DNA of 64,000 nt from Corynebacterium auris (GCF_030408575.1 NZ_CP047047.1:434001-498000), one strand, 5' to 3'. Shown: positions 47,079 to 56,076, counted from the first letter of the stretch. Numbers and translations: made by a program. The notes: generated from the letters alone by a model not told the origin.

Positions 47079-48103
47079 CGGGTGATCTCCTCAATGTCGG
47101 TGGTGCTCTGGAGGGTGGAGAGGAACTCGTTGATAGCGGCGTCGCTGCCGTTGAGGCGCACCGTCATCTTGCCGAAGGAGTGGTGCTGCAGCGTGGTGAT
47201 GCCCGCGTGGACCGGCTGCACCGACACCCCTTTGTCCCGCGCGCGGGCGGCGGCGCCGAAGAAACCGGACTCCTCCGTCAGGCTGACCGTAAACAGGCGC
47301 CCCGGGGCGTCCAGCAGGGCGGCGACCTCGACCGCGTCGGGGGTATCGCGCAGGCTGGTGGCCACGAAGCGCCGGGTCACCGCCGCCTGCGGGGAGGAAA
47401 ACACCTCGTAGGTCGAGCCGTACTCGACCACCTTGCCGTCTTCCATCACCGCGACCTTGTCGGCGATGGAGCGGATGACCTCCATCTCGTGGGTGATCAC
47501 AATGATGGTCACCCCCAGTTCCGTGTTGGCGCGCCGCAGCACGGCCAGCACCTCCTGGGTGGTTTCCGGGTCGAGGGCGGAAGTGGCTTCGTCGGCAAGC
47601 AGAAGCGAGGGGTTGGTCGCAAGCGCACGCGCGATGCCCACGCGCTGCTTCTGGCCGCCGGAGAGCTGCTCCGGGTAGTTGCCGCCGCGGTCGCTGAGGC
47701 CGACGAAGTCGAGCAGCTCCGCGACGCGTTCCTTGCGCTGCGCCTTGCTCATGCCGGCCAGCTCCAGCGGGTAGGCGATGTTGCCCGCCGCGGTGCGCGA
47801 TTGCAGCAGGTTGAACTGCTGGAAGATCATGCCCACGTTGCGGCGGATGGCGCGCAGCTTCTTTTCGCTCATGCCGACGACGTCGGTGCCGTCGAGAAGA
47901 AGCTCCCCGCCGGTGGGCATGTCGAGGCCGTTGATGAGGCGCACGAGCGTCGACTTACCGGCGCCCGAGTAGCCGATCACGCCGAGGATCTCCCCGGGTT
48001 CGACGGTGAGGGTGACGCCGTCGACTGCGGTGACGGTGCGGTCGCCGGCGGTGAAAACCTTGGATACGTCCCGGAGTTCCACCCGGGTACCAGTTGTGGA
48101 CAC
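47075..48103 (-). CDS. metN: Methionine ABC transporter ATP-binding protein MetN
   Basis: A 342-aa ATPase with Walker A GYSGAGKST, signature LSGGQKQRVGIARAL and Walker B LLADEATSALD. The C-terminal NIL/ACT-like domain (about 265-342), which senses methionine and inhibits transport in the family, is present. It starts with GTG one base after the metQ stop. Operon with metQ and metI. Confidence 0.95.
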   Translation of the reverse strand: MSTTGTRVELRDVSKVFTAGDRTVTAVDGVTLTVEPGEILGVIGYSGAGKSTLVRLINGLDMPTGGELLLDGTDVVGMSEKKLRAIRRNVGMIFQQFNLLQSRTAAGNIAYPLELAGMSKAQRKERVAELLDFVGLSDRGGNYPEQLSGGQKQRVGIARALATNPSLLLADEATSALDPETTQEVLAVLRRANTELGVTIIVITHEMEVIRSIADKVAVMEDGKVVEYGSTYEVFSSPQAAVTRRFVATSLRDTPDAVEVAALLDAPGRLFTVSLTEESGFFGAAARARDKGVSVQPVHAGITTLQHHSFGKMTVRLNGSDAAINEFLSTLQSTTDIEEITR

Positions 48104-48104
48104 G

Positions 48105-48995
48105 TTAGCTGTACTCCTCCACGAGTCGATCGAGGATCTCGTTGAGCTCCTCCTTGGAGCGCTTCACCTGGACGGCGGTACCGTTTGAGTCGCGGTCGAG
48201 AGCCTCGGTGACCTCGTCGGACTGCCAGGCGTCGACAAGCTTGGCGTAGGTTTCGTTGTCAACGTCTTCGGCTCGTACGGTGAAAACATTGATGTAGGGC
48301 TCCGCGAGCTCGGAGTTCGGGTCGTCGGCGGCGACCGACGAAGCCGGGTCGATGCCAGCACGGCCGAGCCAGTTGTTGTTGATGACGGCGGGGCGACCTT
48401 CGTTGTAGGCGGAAGGAGTCTGGGAGGCGTCAACCGCGACGACCTTGACCGTGGAGGCGGCCTCGTCGATGTCGTTCGGCGTCGGGGTGAGCCGTGGCGC
48501 GTTCTCCCGGAGGGAAACCAGCCCGGCCTGCACCAGCACGTTGATGGCGCGGCCCTGGTTGGAGGGATCGTTTGGGATGGCCACCTCTTCGCCTTCGATG
48601 CCGTCGAGAGAGTCGTGGTCCTTCCAGTACAGGCCGAGGATGTTGATTTCGCCGGAGCCGATGATGCGCAGATCCTTGCCGGACGAGGCGTTGTACTGGG
48701 CCTGGTAGTTGATCGTCTGGAACTTGGAGATCTCGATTTGGTTCTCGTCCAGCGCCGGGTTGACCGGCGGGTATTCGGTGAAGCGGACGATATCGAGGGT
48801 GACGCCGTTTTCCTCAGCTTTCTGCTCGAATACCGACCACGCCTCTTGGTCGGCGTCGGTCGTGCCGATTGTCACGGTAACGGCGTCGCCGGAGGCGTTG
48901 CCGCCGGATGCGTCGTTGGAATCGTCGGAGCAAGCGACGAGGCTGGTCGCCGCGAGGGTAGCGGCGGTCGCCGCGGCGAGATGGGATAGGCGCAT
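48105..48995 (-). CDS. metQ: Methionine-binding lipoprotein MetQ, first copy adjacent to metN
   Basis: A 296-aa NlpA-family lipoprotein with lipobox LVAC (Cys22). Conserved segments are IGTTDADQEAWSVFEQKA, the FWKDHDSL-type region (YWKDHDSLDGIEGEEVAIPNDPSNQGRA) and PSAYNEGRPAVINNNW. It binds methionine outside the membrane. It is the same length as, and clearly a paralogue of, the next gene upstream, from which it is separated by 27 bp. Confidence 0.93.
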   Translation of the reverse strand: MRLSHLAAATAATLAATSLVACSDDSNDASGGNASGDAVTVTIGTTDADQEAWSVFEQKAEENGVTLDIVRFTEYPPVNPALDENQIEISKFQTINYQAQYNASSGKDLRIIGSGEINILGLYWKDHDSLDGIEGEEVAIPNDPSNQGRAINVLVQAGLVSLRENAPRLTPTPNDIDEAASTVKVVAVDASQTPSAYNEGRPAVINNNWLGRAGIDPASSVAADDPNSELAEPYINVFTVRAEDVDNETYAKLVDAWQSDEVTEALDRDSNGTAVQVKRSKEELNEILDRLVEEYS

Positions 48996-49022
48996 GGCGG
49001 TTCCTTGGTGTCCTTCCGGGGC

Positions 49023-49913
49023 CTAGTTCTGGTTCTCCAGGCGCTCCAGGATGTCGTTGAGCTCGTCCTTGTCGCGCTGGACCGGAACGGAGGTGCCCTT
49101 GGAGTCCTGGGCCACGGCCTCGGTGACCTGCGGGTCGTGCCAGATCTCGGCGAGGCGGTTCAGGACTTCGTCGTCGACGCGGTCAGCGGTGGTGACGAAG
49201 ACGTTGATGTAGGGCTCGGCCTCCGGGGAGTTCGGGTCGTCCTGGAAGATGGCCAGCTGCGGGTCGATGCCGGAGCGGTCCAGCCAGCTGTTGTTGATGA
49301 TGGCGGGGCGGCCCTCGTTGTAGGCCGAGGGGGTCTGGGAGGCGTCGACCGGGACGACGGAGACCTTGGAGTTCTCGCCGTCGATGTCGGCTGGGGTCGG
49401 GGTCAGCGGGTCCTGGACGCCTTCCTTCAGTGTCACCAGGTCAGCCTGGGCGAGCACGTTGATGGCGCGGCCCTGGTTGGAGGGGTCGTTCGGGATGGCC
49501 ACCTCTTCGCCCTCGATGCCGTCGAGGGAGTCGTGGTCCTTCCAGAACAGCGCCAGCGGCACGATCTCGGTGGAGCCGACGATGCGCAGGTCGTTGCCGG
49601 AGTTGACGTTGTACTCGGAGAGGTACTTGATGTGCTGGAACTTGTTCACGTCCAGCTCGCCCTGCGCGAGGGCCTCGTTGACCGGGTTGTAGTCGGAGAA
49701 GGAGACGAGGTCGAGCTCGATGCCCTCTTCGGCGGCGAGGTCGGAGAAGACCGACCACGCCTGCTGGTCAGCGTCGGTGGTGCCGATGCGGACGACGGTG
49801 GGCTCGCCCTCGGCGTTGTCGGCCTGCTCGGCGTTCTCGTCGGAGCAGGCGGTCAGGCCCGCCGCGGTGACGAGCGTCGCCGCAGCGGCGGCGAAAGCAC
49901 GGTTGAAGCGCAT
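49023..49913 (-). CDS. metQ: Methionine-binding lipoprotein MetQ, promoter-proximal copy
   Basis: A 296-aa NlpA-family lipoprotein, paralogue of the 48105 gene, with lipobox LTAC (Cys23). The shared core (FWKDHDSLDGIEGEEVAIP and PSAYNEGRPAIINNSW) is nearly identical, but the N-terminal half differs at many ligand-site positions, so the two may bind different stereoisomers or methionine derivatives. ATG 49913 follows a good AAGGAG site. The frame stays open upstream across dnaE2, which is shadow. A likely McbR operator lies about 65 bp upstream. Confidence 0.93.
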   Translation of the reverse strand: MRFNRAFAAAAATLVTAAGLTACSDENAEQADNAEGEPTVVRIGTTDADQQAWSVFSDLAAEEGIELDLVSFSDYNPVNEALAQGELDVNKFQHIKYLSEYNVNSGNDLRIVGSTEIVPLALFWKDHDSLDGIEGEEVAIPNDPSNQGRAINVLAQADLVTLKEGVQDPLTPTPADIDGENSKVSVVPVDASQTPSAYNEGRPAIINNSWLDRSGIDPQLAIFQDDPNSPEAEPYINVFVTTADRVDDEVLNRLAEIWHDPQVTEAVAQDSKGTSVPVQRDKDELNDILERLENQN

Positions 49914-49976
49914 GAGAGGACTCCTTAAAAGTGTGTGTAGCCGGAAATTATTGACGTGTGACAACTTATCACCCGA

Positions 49977-49992
49977 TATACCGCTTAGTCTA
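49977..49992. promoter_or_regulatory. McbR-like operator upstream of metQ
   Basis: TATAC-N6-GTCTA; read on the metQ strand, TAGAC-N6-GTATA. It differs at one base from the McbR site TAGAC-N6-GTCTA, which represses sulfur-amino-acid genes in C. glutamicum. It lies in the metQ/dnaE2 divergent gap on the metQ promoter side. Confidence 0.6.
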
Positions 49993-50045
49993 TTCCGCGC
50001 GGACTCGCCCCATCCGGCGCGTTCGAACGTAGTGGCGATTGCGTG

Positions 50046-50051
50046 TAGCAT
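50046..50051 (+). promoter_or_regulatory. -10 element for leaderless dnaE2 mRNA
   Basis: TAGCAT with 6 nt to the ATG. A half SOS site TCGAAC (50023-50028) lies at the -35 position; its other half (TGGCGA) is degenerate. Confidence 0.5.
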
Positions 50052-50057
50052 GGAGCC

Positions 50058-53000
50058 ATGAGATTCAACGGGGGAGAGGTGCTGTCGTGGTCGCGCCTGG
50101 AGCGCATCCTCTCCGGCAGGCCAGGGCCCGTCCCCCTGCCCGTCAATCACGCGAGCTCGCTTGTCGACGCCCCACCGGCGCCCCGCAAGGTGGCCACGCC
50201 CTTCGCCGAGCTGCACGCCGTGTCCTCCTACAGCTTCCTCGACGGGGCGAGCGAGCCGGAAGGGCTCGTAGAACGCGCCCTGCACCTCGGCATTGGCGCC
50301 CTTGCGGTGCTGGACAGGGACGGTTTCTACGGCGCGGTGAAGTTTGCGGAGGCCGCGGCCGCCGCGGGGATTGACGCCGTCTTCGGCGCGGAGCTCACTC
50401 TCGGCGAGCGCATCCTGCCCGTCCTCGCCCGCGGGCCCGAGGGCTACCGGCGGCTGTCGCGGCTGATGTCCCGGGCGCACATGGCAACGCGCGAGAAGGG
50501 GCGGGTGTCCTACCCGCCGCTGGAGTCCATCGCCGCCGAACTGGACGGCACCTGCACCGTCCTGGCCGGGTGGCGCTGGGCCGACGACATCGCTCACTTG
50601 GTCGAATTATTCGGACTAGACCGAGTGGTCAGGGAGTACGAGGTCTCCCTCACCCCGGAGGACGCGGACCACCACGCGCTTCTCGACGCCTCCCCCCACG
50701 TCCCGGCCATCATCACCGCTGCCCCCGCTGCCGCCACCCGGGACCAGGCGCGCCTGGCCGCGGCGAAGCGGTCGCTGGGGCGTCGCCAAGCAATCGATGC
50801 CGCCCACGGCGAGCTGCACCCGATGGGCGCGAACTGGCTGCGTTCGGGCGCGCAGCTGCTGGCGCTGTGCCCGGGCTGCGAGGACAAGCTGGCGGCGTCG
50901 GTCGAGCTCGCGGCACAGTGCGCCTTCACCCTGAACCTGGTCGCCCCGGAGCTGCCGCGCTTTCCCACGCCCGCCGGCCACGACGAGATGAGCTGGCTGC
51001 GCGCCATCACCCTGGCCGCCGCCGAGGTGCGCTACGCCACCCGCCCGGCGGACATCCGCGAGCGGGCGCTGGCGCAGATCGACTACGAGCTGGGTGTCAT
51101 CGCGGAGCTGAACTTTCCCGGCTACTTCCTCATCGTCCACGACCTGGTGGGCTTCTGCCGCCGGGAGAACATCCTCTGCCAGGGGCGCGGCTCGGCGGCG
51201 AACTCTGCGGTGTGCTTCGCGCTTGGTATCACCAACGCCGAGCCGATCGCGGCCGGCCTGCTTTTCGAGCGCTTCCTCTCCCCGGACCGCGACGGCCCGC
51301 CGGACATCGACCTCGACATCGAATCGGGCCGGCGCGAGGAGGTGATCCAGTACGTCTATGACACCTACGGCCGCGACAACGCCGCGCAGGTGGCCAACGT
51401 GATCACCTACCGCACCAAGGGCGCGGTCCGGGACGCGGCGCGCGCCCTCGGTTACGCCCAAGGCGCGGCCGACGCGTGGTCGAAGGGCACCGCCGACCCG
51501 CCCGAGGCCGTGGCGGAGCTGGCGAACCAGCTCAAGGGGCAGCCCCGCCACCTGGGCATCCACTCCGGCGGCATGGTCATCTGCGACCGCCCCATCGCCG
51601 ACGTCGTGCCGGTGGAGTGGGCGCGGATGGAAAACCGCTCGGTGGTGCAGTGGGACAAGGACGACTGCGCCTCGGCTGGCCTGGTCAAGTTCGACCTGCT
51701 CGGCCTGGGCATGCTGGAGGCGCTGCACCACATGATCGACCTGGTGCGCGATACCACCGGGCGCGAGGTCAACCTGTGGGAGCTCGACCTCGCCGACGCC
51801 GAGGTCTACGACATGCTCTGCCGCGCCGACGCGGTGGGCGTGTTCCAGGTGGAGTCGCGCGCGCAGCTGTCCACGCTGCCGCGCCTCAAGCCGCGCTGCT
51901 TCTTCGACCTCGTCGTCGAGGTCGCGCTCATCCGCCCCGGCCCGATCCAGGGCGGGTCCGTGCACCCCTACCTGCGCCGCCGCGACGGGAGGGAGGCGGT
52001 GGACTACGACCACCCGGTGCTGGAGAAGTCCCTGGGCAAAACCCTGGGCATCCCGCTGTTCCAGGAGCAGCTGATGCAGATCGCCGTCGACGCCGCGGGC
52101 TTTAGCGGGCGCGAGGCGGATGCGCTGCGCCGCGCGATGGGCGCGAAGCGCTCCCCGGAGAAGATGGCGGCGCTGAAGGCCCGCTTCTTCAACGGCTGCT
52201 GGGAGACCAACCGGATCGACGCGGCCACCGCGGACAAGCTCTGGGCGAAGATCGTGGCCTTCGCCGCCTACGGCTTCCCGGAGTCGCACGCGCAGTCCTT
52301 CGCCTCGCTGGTGTACTTCTCTGCCTGGTTCAAGCGCTACTACCCGGCGCAATTTTGCGTGGGCCTGCTGCGCGCCCAGCCGATGGGGTTCTACTCGCCG
52401 CAGTCGCTCATCCAGGACGCGCGCCGCCACGGCATCACTGCCCTGCCCGTGAGCGTCAACGACTCGGGCGTCGAGGCGCGCTGCTGCGACAACGCGACCA
52501 TTCGCGTGGGGTTGAACCTGGTCACCGGCCTGGGGGCCAAGGCTGCCGAGCGCGTCGAGGCCGCGCAGCCTTTCACGGGCATCCCGGACCTGGCGCGCCG
52601 GGCGGACCTGTCGGTGGAGCAGGTCGCGGCGCTCGCCCGGGCCGGGGCGCTCGACTGCTTCGGCGTGGAACGCCGCCAAGCCCTGTGGCAGGCCGGCGTC
52701 GCCGCGACGGAGCGCGAGGGCATGCTGCCGGGCCTGTCGGCCATCGCCGCCCCCGCCCTGCCCGGCATGAACGCCTTCGAACTCATGGCGGCCGACATCG
52801 CAGCCACGGGGGTCACCCCGGACAGGCAGCCCATCGAGCTACTGCGCGAGGCATTGCTTCACGACGGCATCCTCACCGCCCAGGACCTCCCCACCGTCGA
52901 GGACGGCACCCGCGCCCGCGTCGCCGGCGTGGTCACCCACCGCCAGCGCCCCGGCACCGCCGGCGGGGTGACCTTCTTCGGCATGGAAGACGAGACTGGC

Positions 53001-53186
53001 CTGATCAACGTCCTCGTCTCGCCGGGGCTGTGGAAACGACAGAAAGTGGTGGCGCGCACGGCGAAAGCCCTCATCGTGCGCGGGGTAGTGCAAAACGCCA
53101 CCGGGGCGGTCACCGTGGTGGCTGACAAACTCGAGCCCCTGGTCATGGGGGAGTGGCTCTCGCGCGGGTCGCGCGACTTCCACTGA
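50058..53186 (+). CDS. dnaE2: Error-prone DNA polymerase DnaE2
   Basis: A 1042-aa C-family polymerase. A PHP domain (about 53-270) begins FAELHAVSSYSFLDGAS. The polymerase palm carries the catalytic acids PDIDLDIES and FQVESRAQLSTLPRL; fingers, a helix-hairpin-helix and an OB-like C-terminal region (MEDETGLINVLV) follow. It is the polymerase of the ImuA'-ImuB-DnaE2 mutasome. The PHP motif HxH reads HxV, so its metal site is probably not functional. ATG 50058 follows TAGCAT by 6 nt. It is divergent from metQ. The array of 105-bp repeats begins 45 bp after its stop. Confidence 0.96.
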   Translation: MRFNGGEVLSWSRLERILSGRPGPVPLPVNHASSLVDAPPAPRKVATPFAELHAVSSYSFLDGASEPEGLVERALHLGIGALAVLDRDGFYGAVKFAEAAAAAGIDAVFGAELTLGERILPVLARGPEGYRRLSRLMSRAHMATREKGRVSYPPLESIAAELDGTCTVLAGWRWADDIAHLVELFGLDRVVREYEVSLTPEDADHHALLDASPHVPAIITAAPAAATRDQARLAAAKRSLGRRQAIDAAHGELHPMGANWLRSGAQLLALCPGCEDKLAASVELAAQCAFTLNLVAPELPRFPTPAGHDEMSWLRAITLAAAEVRYATRPADIRERALAQIDYELGVIAELNFPGYFLIVHDLVGFCRRENILCQGRGSAANSAVCFALGITNAEPIAAGLLFERFLSPDRDGPPDIDLDIESGRREEVIQYVYDTYGRDNAAQVANVITYRTKGAVRDAARALGYAQGAADAWSKGTADPPEAVAELANQLKGQPRHLGIHSGGMVICDRPIADVVPVEWARMENRSVVQWDKDDCASAGLVKFDLLGLGMLEALHHMIDLVRDTTGREVNLWELDLADAEVYDMLCRADAVGVFQVESRAQLSTLPRLKPRCFFDLVVEVALIRPGPIQGGSVHPYLRRRDGREAVDYDHPVLEKSLGKTLGIPLFQEQLMQIAVDAAGFSGREADALRRAMGAKRSPEKMAALKARFFNGCWETNRIDAATADKLWAKIVAFAAYGFPESHAQSFASLVYFSAWFKRYYPAQFCVGLLRAQPMGFYSPQSLIQDARRHGITALPVSVNDSGVEARCCDNATIRVGLNLVTGLGAKAAERVEAAQPFTGIPDLARRADLSVEQVAALARAGALDCFGVERRQALWQAGVAATEREGMLPGLSAIAAPALPGMNAFELMAADIAATGVTPDRQPIELLREALLHDGILTAQDLPTVEDGTRARVAGVVTHRQRPGTAGGVTFFGMEDETGLINVLVSPGLWKRQKVVARTAKALIVRGVVQNATGAVTVVADKLEPLVMGEWLSRGSRDFH

Positions 53187-53230
53187 GGCACGGCGCCTTG
53201 GCGGGCCAGGCGGCTCAGGTGGCGTTGGCT

Positions 53231-53699
53231 TGCGTTGGGGTCGACCAGGGGGGGGGCGCTAAACCCCGACTGTGCGTGGGTGCTGGTCGACCGCAGCGAA
53301 AACCAGCGCGTGAAACCCCAGGTGGCGAACCCCGGCTGTGCGTTGGGGTCGACCACGAGGCGCTAAACCCCGACTTTGCGGGGGGCCTGGTCGACCGCAG
53401 CGAAAACCAGCGCGTGAAACCCCAGGTGGCGAACCCCGGCTGTGCGTTGGGGTCGACCACGAGGCGCCAAACCCCGACTTCGCTCGGACCCTGGTCGACC
53501 GCAGCGAAAACCAGCGCGTGAAACCCCAGGGTCGCGAACCCCGGCTGTGCGTTGGGGTCGACCACGAGGCGCTAAACCCCGACTGTGCGTGGGTGCTGGT
53601 CGACCGCAGCGAAAACCAGCGCGTGAAACCCCAGGGTCGCGAACCCCGACTCTGCGTTGCGGTCGACCAGGGTCGACCCCACCGAAGAACCAGAACCGC
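53231..53699. repeat. Tandem array of about 105-bp repeats
   Basis: Copies begin at TGCGTTGsGG at 53231, 53339, 53443, 53548 and 53653, giving spacings of 108, 104, 105 and 105 bp; the last copy decays. Each unit has two GTCGACC sites, a CTGGT...ACCAG inverted pair separated by about 14 bp, and GCGTGAAACCCC. Variation concentrates in a short segment before CTGGTCGACC. It is not CRISPR: no conserved short repeat with unrelated spacers. Confidence 0.88.
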
Positions 53700-53798
53700 A
53701 AACTCCGACCGCAGCGCAAAACCAGAACGCACAACCCAAAAGCCCCCGCACCGGTCGACGCAGCAAGCGCCCAGCCTGTGCATATGTGCCTCCAATGT

Positions 53799-53804
53799 TA
53801 AACT
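53799..53804 (+). promoter_or_regulatory. -10 element for leaderless PH-domain gene
   Basis: TAAACT, 7 nt before the ATG at 53812. Confidence 0.55.
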
Positions 53805-53811
53805 GTCCGCC

Positions 53812-54294
53812 ATGACACACCCGCTGCCAAGGACCGCCGAGGAGATGAACCGCGTTTCGCCGAAGTTGGTGGTCCCCCAGTACGTCACTTTGCTGATGTG
53901 GACGGTGATCATTGGCGCTGCGCTGGTGGTCGCGTACCTGATTTGGGGGAAGTGGTGGCTCATCCCGCTTGGTGTTCTGCTCGCGATCGTGCTGGTGCAG
54001 GCGGTGCTTATCCCGTTGCGGGTGCGCGCGATGGGGTGGCTGGAAACGGATGATGAGCTCGTGCTGGCACGGGGCCGGTTGTGGCGGTCGATGACGGCGG
54101 TGCCGTACGGGCGGATCCAGTTCGTCGATGTGACCTCGGGCCCGGTGGAGCGCGCAGTGGGCGTGAAGAAGCTGGAGGTCAATACGGCGTCGACGACGTC
54201 AGTTTCGGCGCTGCCGGGGATTGAGGCGGAGGAGGCCGACGCGCTGCGTGACCGCCTGGCCGAGAAGGCGCGCGAGCGGATGAGCGGGCTGTGA
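53812..54294 (+). CDS. Bacterial PH-domain membrane protein (YdbS-like)
   Basis: A 160-aa protein. Two adjacent membrane helices (about 25-72) are followed by a bPH2 domain (about 73-150) with LETDDELVLARGRLWRSMTAVPYGRIQFVDVTSG, the typical core. Proteins of this type work as pairs with a longer YdbT-like partner, which is the next gene. Role unknown. The ATG is set by the -10 element 7 nt upstream; the end overlaps the next start (TGATG). Confidence 0.85.
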   Translation: MTHPLPRTAEEMNRVSPKLVVPQYVTLLMWTVIIGAALVVAYLIWGKWWLIPLGVLLAIVLVQAVLIPLRVRAMGWLETDDELVLARGRLWRSMTAVPYGRIQFVDVTSGPVERAVGVKKLEVNTASTTSVSALPGIEAEEADALRDRLAEKARERMSGL

Positions 54295-55595
54295 TGGACA
54301 GAAAAGTTCACCGGCTGACTCCCATCATCAGGGGGTGGACGATTGTGTTCGCCCTGCTCGTTGTCGCGCTGGTTAACGGGTTCACGCCGCTGTACAACTG
54401 GGCGCGCGAGGGGGACTTGGGCACAGCGATCATCGTGCGCGTGGTGGTGGTCCTCGTGGTTGGGGTGATCATCCTCGGCGCGGCGTCCCAGTTGTGGTGG
54501 GCGAAGATGGGCTTTGGCGTCGGCAAGGAGGAAGTGGGAATGACGCGGGGGCTGTTGACCACGCACGTGCGCACGGTGCGCTACGACAGGGTCCAGGCCG
54601 TCGACGTGGTGGAGCCCCTGGCGGCGCGCATTTTCGGCTTGGCGGCGGTTCGCGTGGAAGCCGCCGGCGGCGGGGACTCGGCGCTCGAAATTGCCTACCT
54701 GCCCAAGCAGGAGGCCGAGAAGGTCCGGGCGGAGATCATGCACGCGGTCGCCCGCGAGGGCGAGGACGCGGCCACGGCGGGCGGCGAGGCCACTGACTAC
54801 CTGGTGGAGCCCGTCCCGATTCGGCGCACGATTATTGGCACGACGCTGCAGGTAGGCACGCTGGCTGCGGCGCTGATCGCCGCGATTCCGCTGCTCACGG
54901 ACCTCACCGCCGGTGCCGCCGTGGTGGTTCTCATCGGTGCGATTCCCCCGCTGTGGCAGATGATCGACCAGTCGTGGCGGTTCAATTCGGTCCAAAGCGG
55001 TGAGGAGTCGGAGGTTCTCACCGTTACATATGGCCTCGCTAATCGACGCCGCCAGGTCGTGCCCCTCAACCGCATCCACGCGGTCTCACTGTCGCAGCCC
55101 CCGCTGTGGCGCCCGCTCGGGTGGTGGCAGGTCAAGGTCAACGTGGCCGGTTACAAGGTGGGAAGCGATGGGGGCACGCTCACGCTGCTGCCCGTGGGCA
55201 CGCTGGACCAGGCGCTCGCGGTGGTGGACGCGCTGAGCCCGCTGAACGCCCCGGAGCTCGCGGACCTGGACCCGGCCGAGGCAGAGGTCGACGTGCGTTC
55301 CCCGCGCCGGGCGCGCTGGGTCTCCCCGATAGACTTCGGGCGCCAGACGCTGGCGCTGCGCCGGGACGTCGTCGTGGTGACCGCGGGCAGGATCTCGCGG
55401 CGCTACGCGATGGTGGAGGCCCCCCACATCCAGGAACTCACGCTGAAACAGGGCCCGCTGCAGCGCGCCCTGCGCCTGGCGAGCGTGCAGCTCGACCTCG
55501 TGCCGGGGCCGGTGCGGGCGACGGCGCGCGATGTGGACGAGGGGGAGGCCCGGCGGGTCGTCGATACGCTTCGCGGGCGCGCCCTTCCCGGCTGA
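54294..55595 (+). CDS. Bacterial PH-domain membrane protein (YdbT-like, two or three PH modules)
   Basis: A 433-aa membrane protein. It contains two pairs of membrane helices (about 13-60 and 180-220), each followed by a bPH2 module (VGMTRGLLTTHVRTVRYDRVQAVDV-type and LTVTYGLANRRRQVVPLNRIHAVSL-type), and a third related module near 350-425. ATG 54294 overlaps the upstream TGA; the GTG three bases earlier is also possible. It forms a coupled pair with the 53812 gene, the YdbS/YdbT arrangement known from Firmicutes and actinobacteria. Confidence 0.83.
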   Translation: MDRKVHRLTPIIRGWTIVFALLVVALVNGFTPLYNWAREGDLGTAIIVRVVVVLVVGVIILGAASQLWWAKMGFGVGKEEVGMTRGLLTTHVRTVRYDRVQAVDVVEPLAARIFGLAAVRVEAAGGGDSALEIAYLPKQEAEKVRAEIMHAVAREGEDAATAGGEATDYLVEPVPIRRTIIGTTLQVGTLAAALIAAIPLLTDLTAGAAVVVLIGAIPPLWQMIDQSWRFNSVQSGEESEVLTVTYGLANRRRQVVPLNRIHAVSLSQPPLWRPLGWWQVKVNVAGYKVGSDGGTLTLLPVGTLDQALAVVDALSPLNAPELADLDPAEAEVDVRSPRRARWVSPIDFGRQTLALRRDVVVVTAGRISRRYAMVEAPHIQELTLKQGPLQRALRLASVQLDLVPGPVRATARDVDEGEARRVVDTLRGRALPG

Positions 55596-55605
55596 GGCCG
55601 CGGGG

Positions 55606-56076
55606 CTACACGCCGCCCGGAAAGCCGAGCTGGCGCCACGCCTCGTAGCAGGCCACGGCGGCGGTGTTGGACAGGTTCATGGAGCGGCGCCCCGGCAGCA
55701 TGGGCACCCGCACTCGCTCGGTGACGCCCGGGTGGTGGGAGTGCGCGCGGGGCAGCCCGGTCGGCTCGGTGCCGAAGAGGAGGGCGTCGCCGTCGCGGTA
55801 GGCCACGTCGTGGTAGAAGGTGGTGGCCTGGGTGGTGAAGGCGAAGACGCGGGCGCGGTCAAGCGAGGCGAAGCACGCGTCGAGGTCGGGGTGGATGACC
55901 ACGTGTGCGAGGTCGTGGTAGTCGAGGCCCGCGCGCCGCAGGTGCTTTTCGCTCAAGTCGAAGCCGAGGGGCTCGACGAGGTGGAGGGTCGCCCCGGTGC
56001 CCGCGCACATGCGGATCGCGTTGCCCGTGTTCGGCGGAATCACGGGATTATCAAAGATGACATGGAGTGCGCACAC
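55606..56076 (-). CDS. trmL: tRNA (cytidine/uridine-2'-O-)-methyltransferase TrmL
   Basis: A 156-aa SPOUT methylase modifying position 34 of certain leucine tRNAs. Motifs are [19 protein letters not shown] at the start, FGTEPTGLP in the middle and [15 protein letters not shown] at the knot. I chose GTG 56076, because this length equals family members and the longer frame would run into folD. Its -10 (minus-strand TAGACT, 8 nt upstream) shares bases with the folD -10. Confidence 0.9.
   Translation of the reverse strand: MCALHVIFDNPVIPPNTGNAIRMCAGTGATLHLVEPLGFDLSEKHLRRAGLDYHDLAHVVIHPDLDACFASLDRARVFAFTTQATTFYHDVAYRDGDALLFGTEPTGLPRAHSHHPGVTERVRVPMLPGRRSMNLSNTAAVACYEAWRQLGFPGGV

Larger units (their letters stand above)
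53187..53811. other. Gene-free region between dnaE2 and the PH-domain genes
   Basis: 625 bp. It consists mainly of the 105-bp tandem array (53231 to about 53700), then a degraded A-rich continuation and the leaderless promoter of the 53812 gene. Several open frames cross the array on both strands only because the unit length is near a multiple of three; none has a convincing start or domain. Confidence 0.75.

Noticed and set aside
49914..50597. N-terminal extension of the upstream metQ
   Set aside because: It runs antisense to dnaE2; the lipoprotein signal begins at ATG 49913 after a good ribosome site.
53231..53699. CRISPR array
   Set aside because: The entire 105-bp unit is conserved; there are no unique spacers and no cas genes in the window.
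53231..53699. ParB parS cluster, because each unit contains GTGAAAC
   Set aside because: Only half of the parS palindrome is present in each copy, with no inverted second half.
53259..53820. Several open frames across the 105-bp repeats on both strands
   Set aside because: They arise from near-triplet repeat length; no domains, poor starts, and one 104-bp unit breaks the frame.
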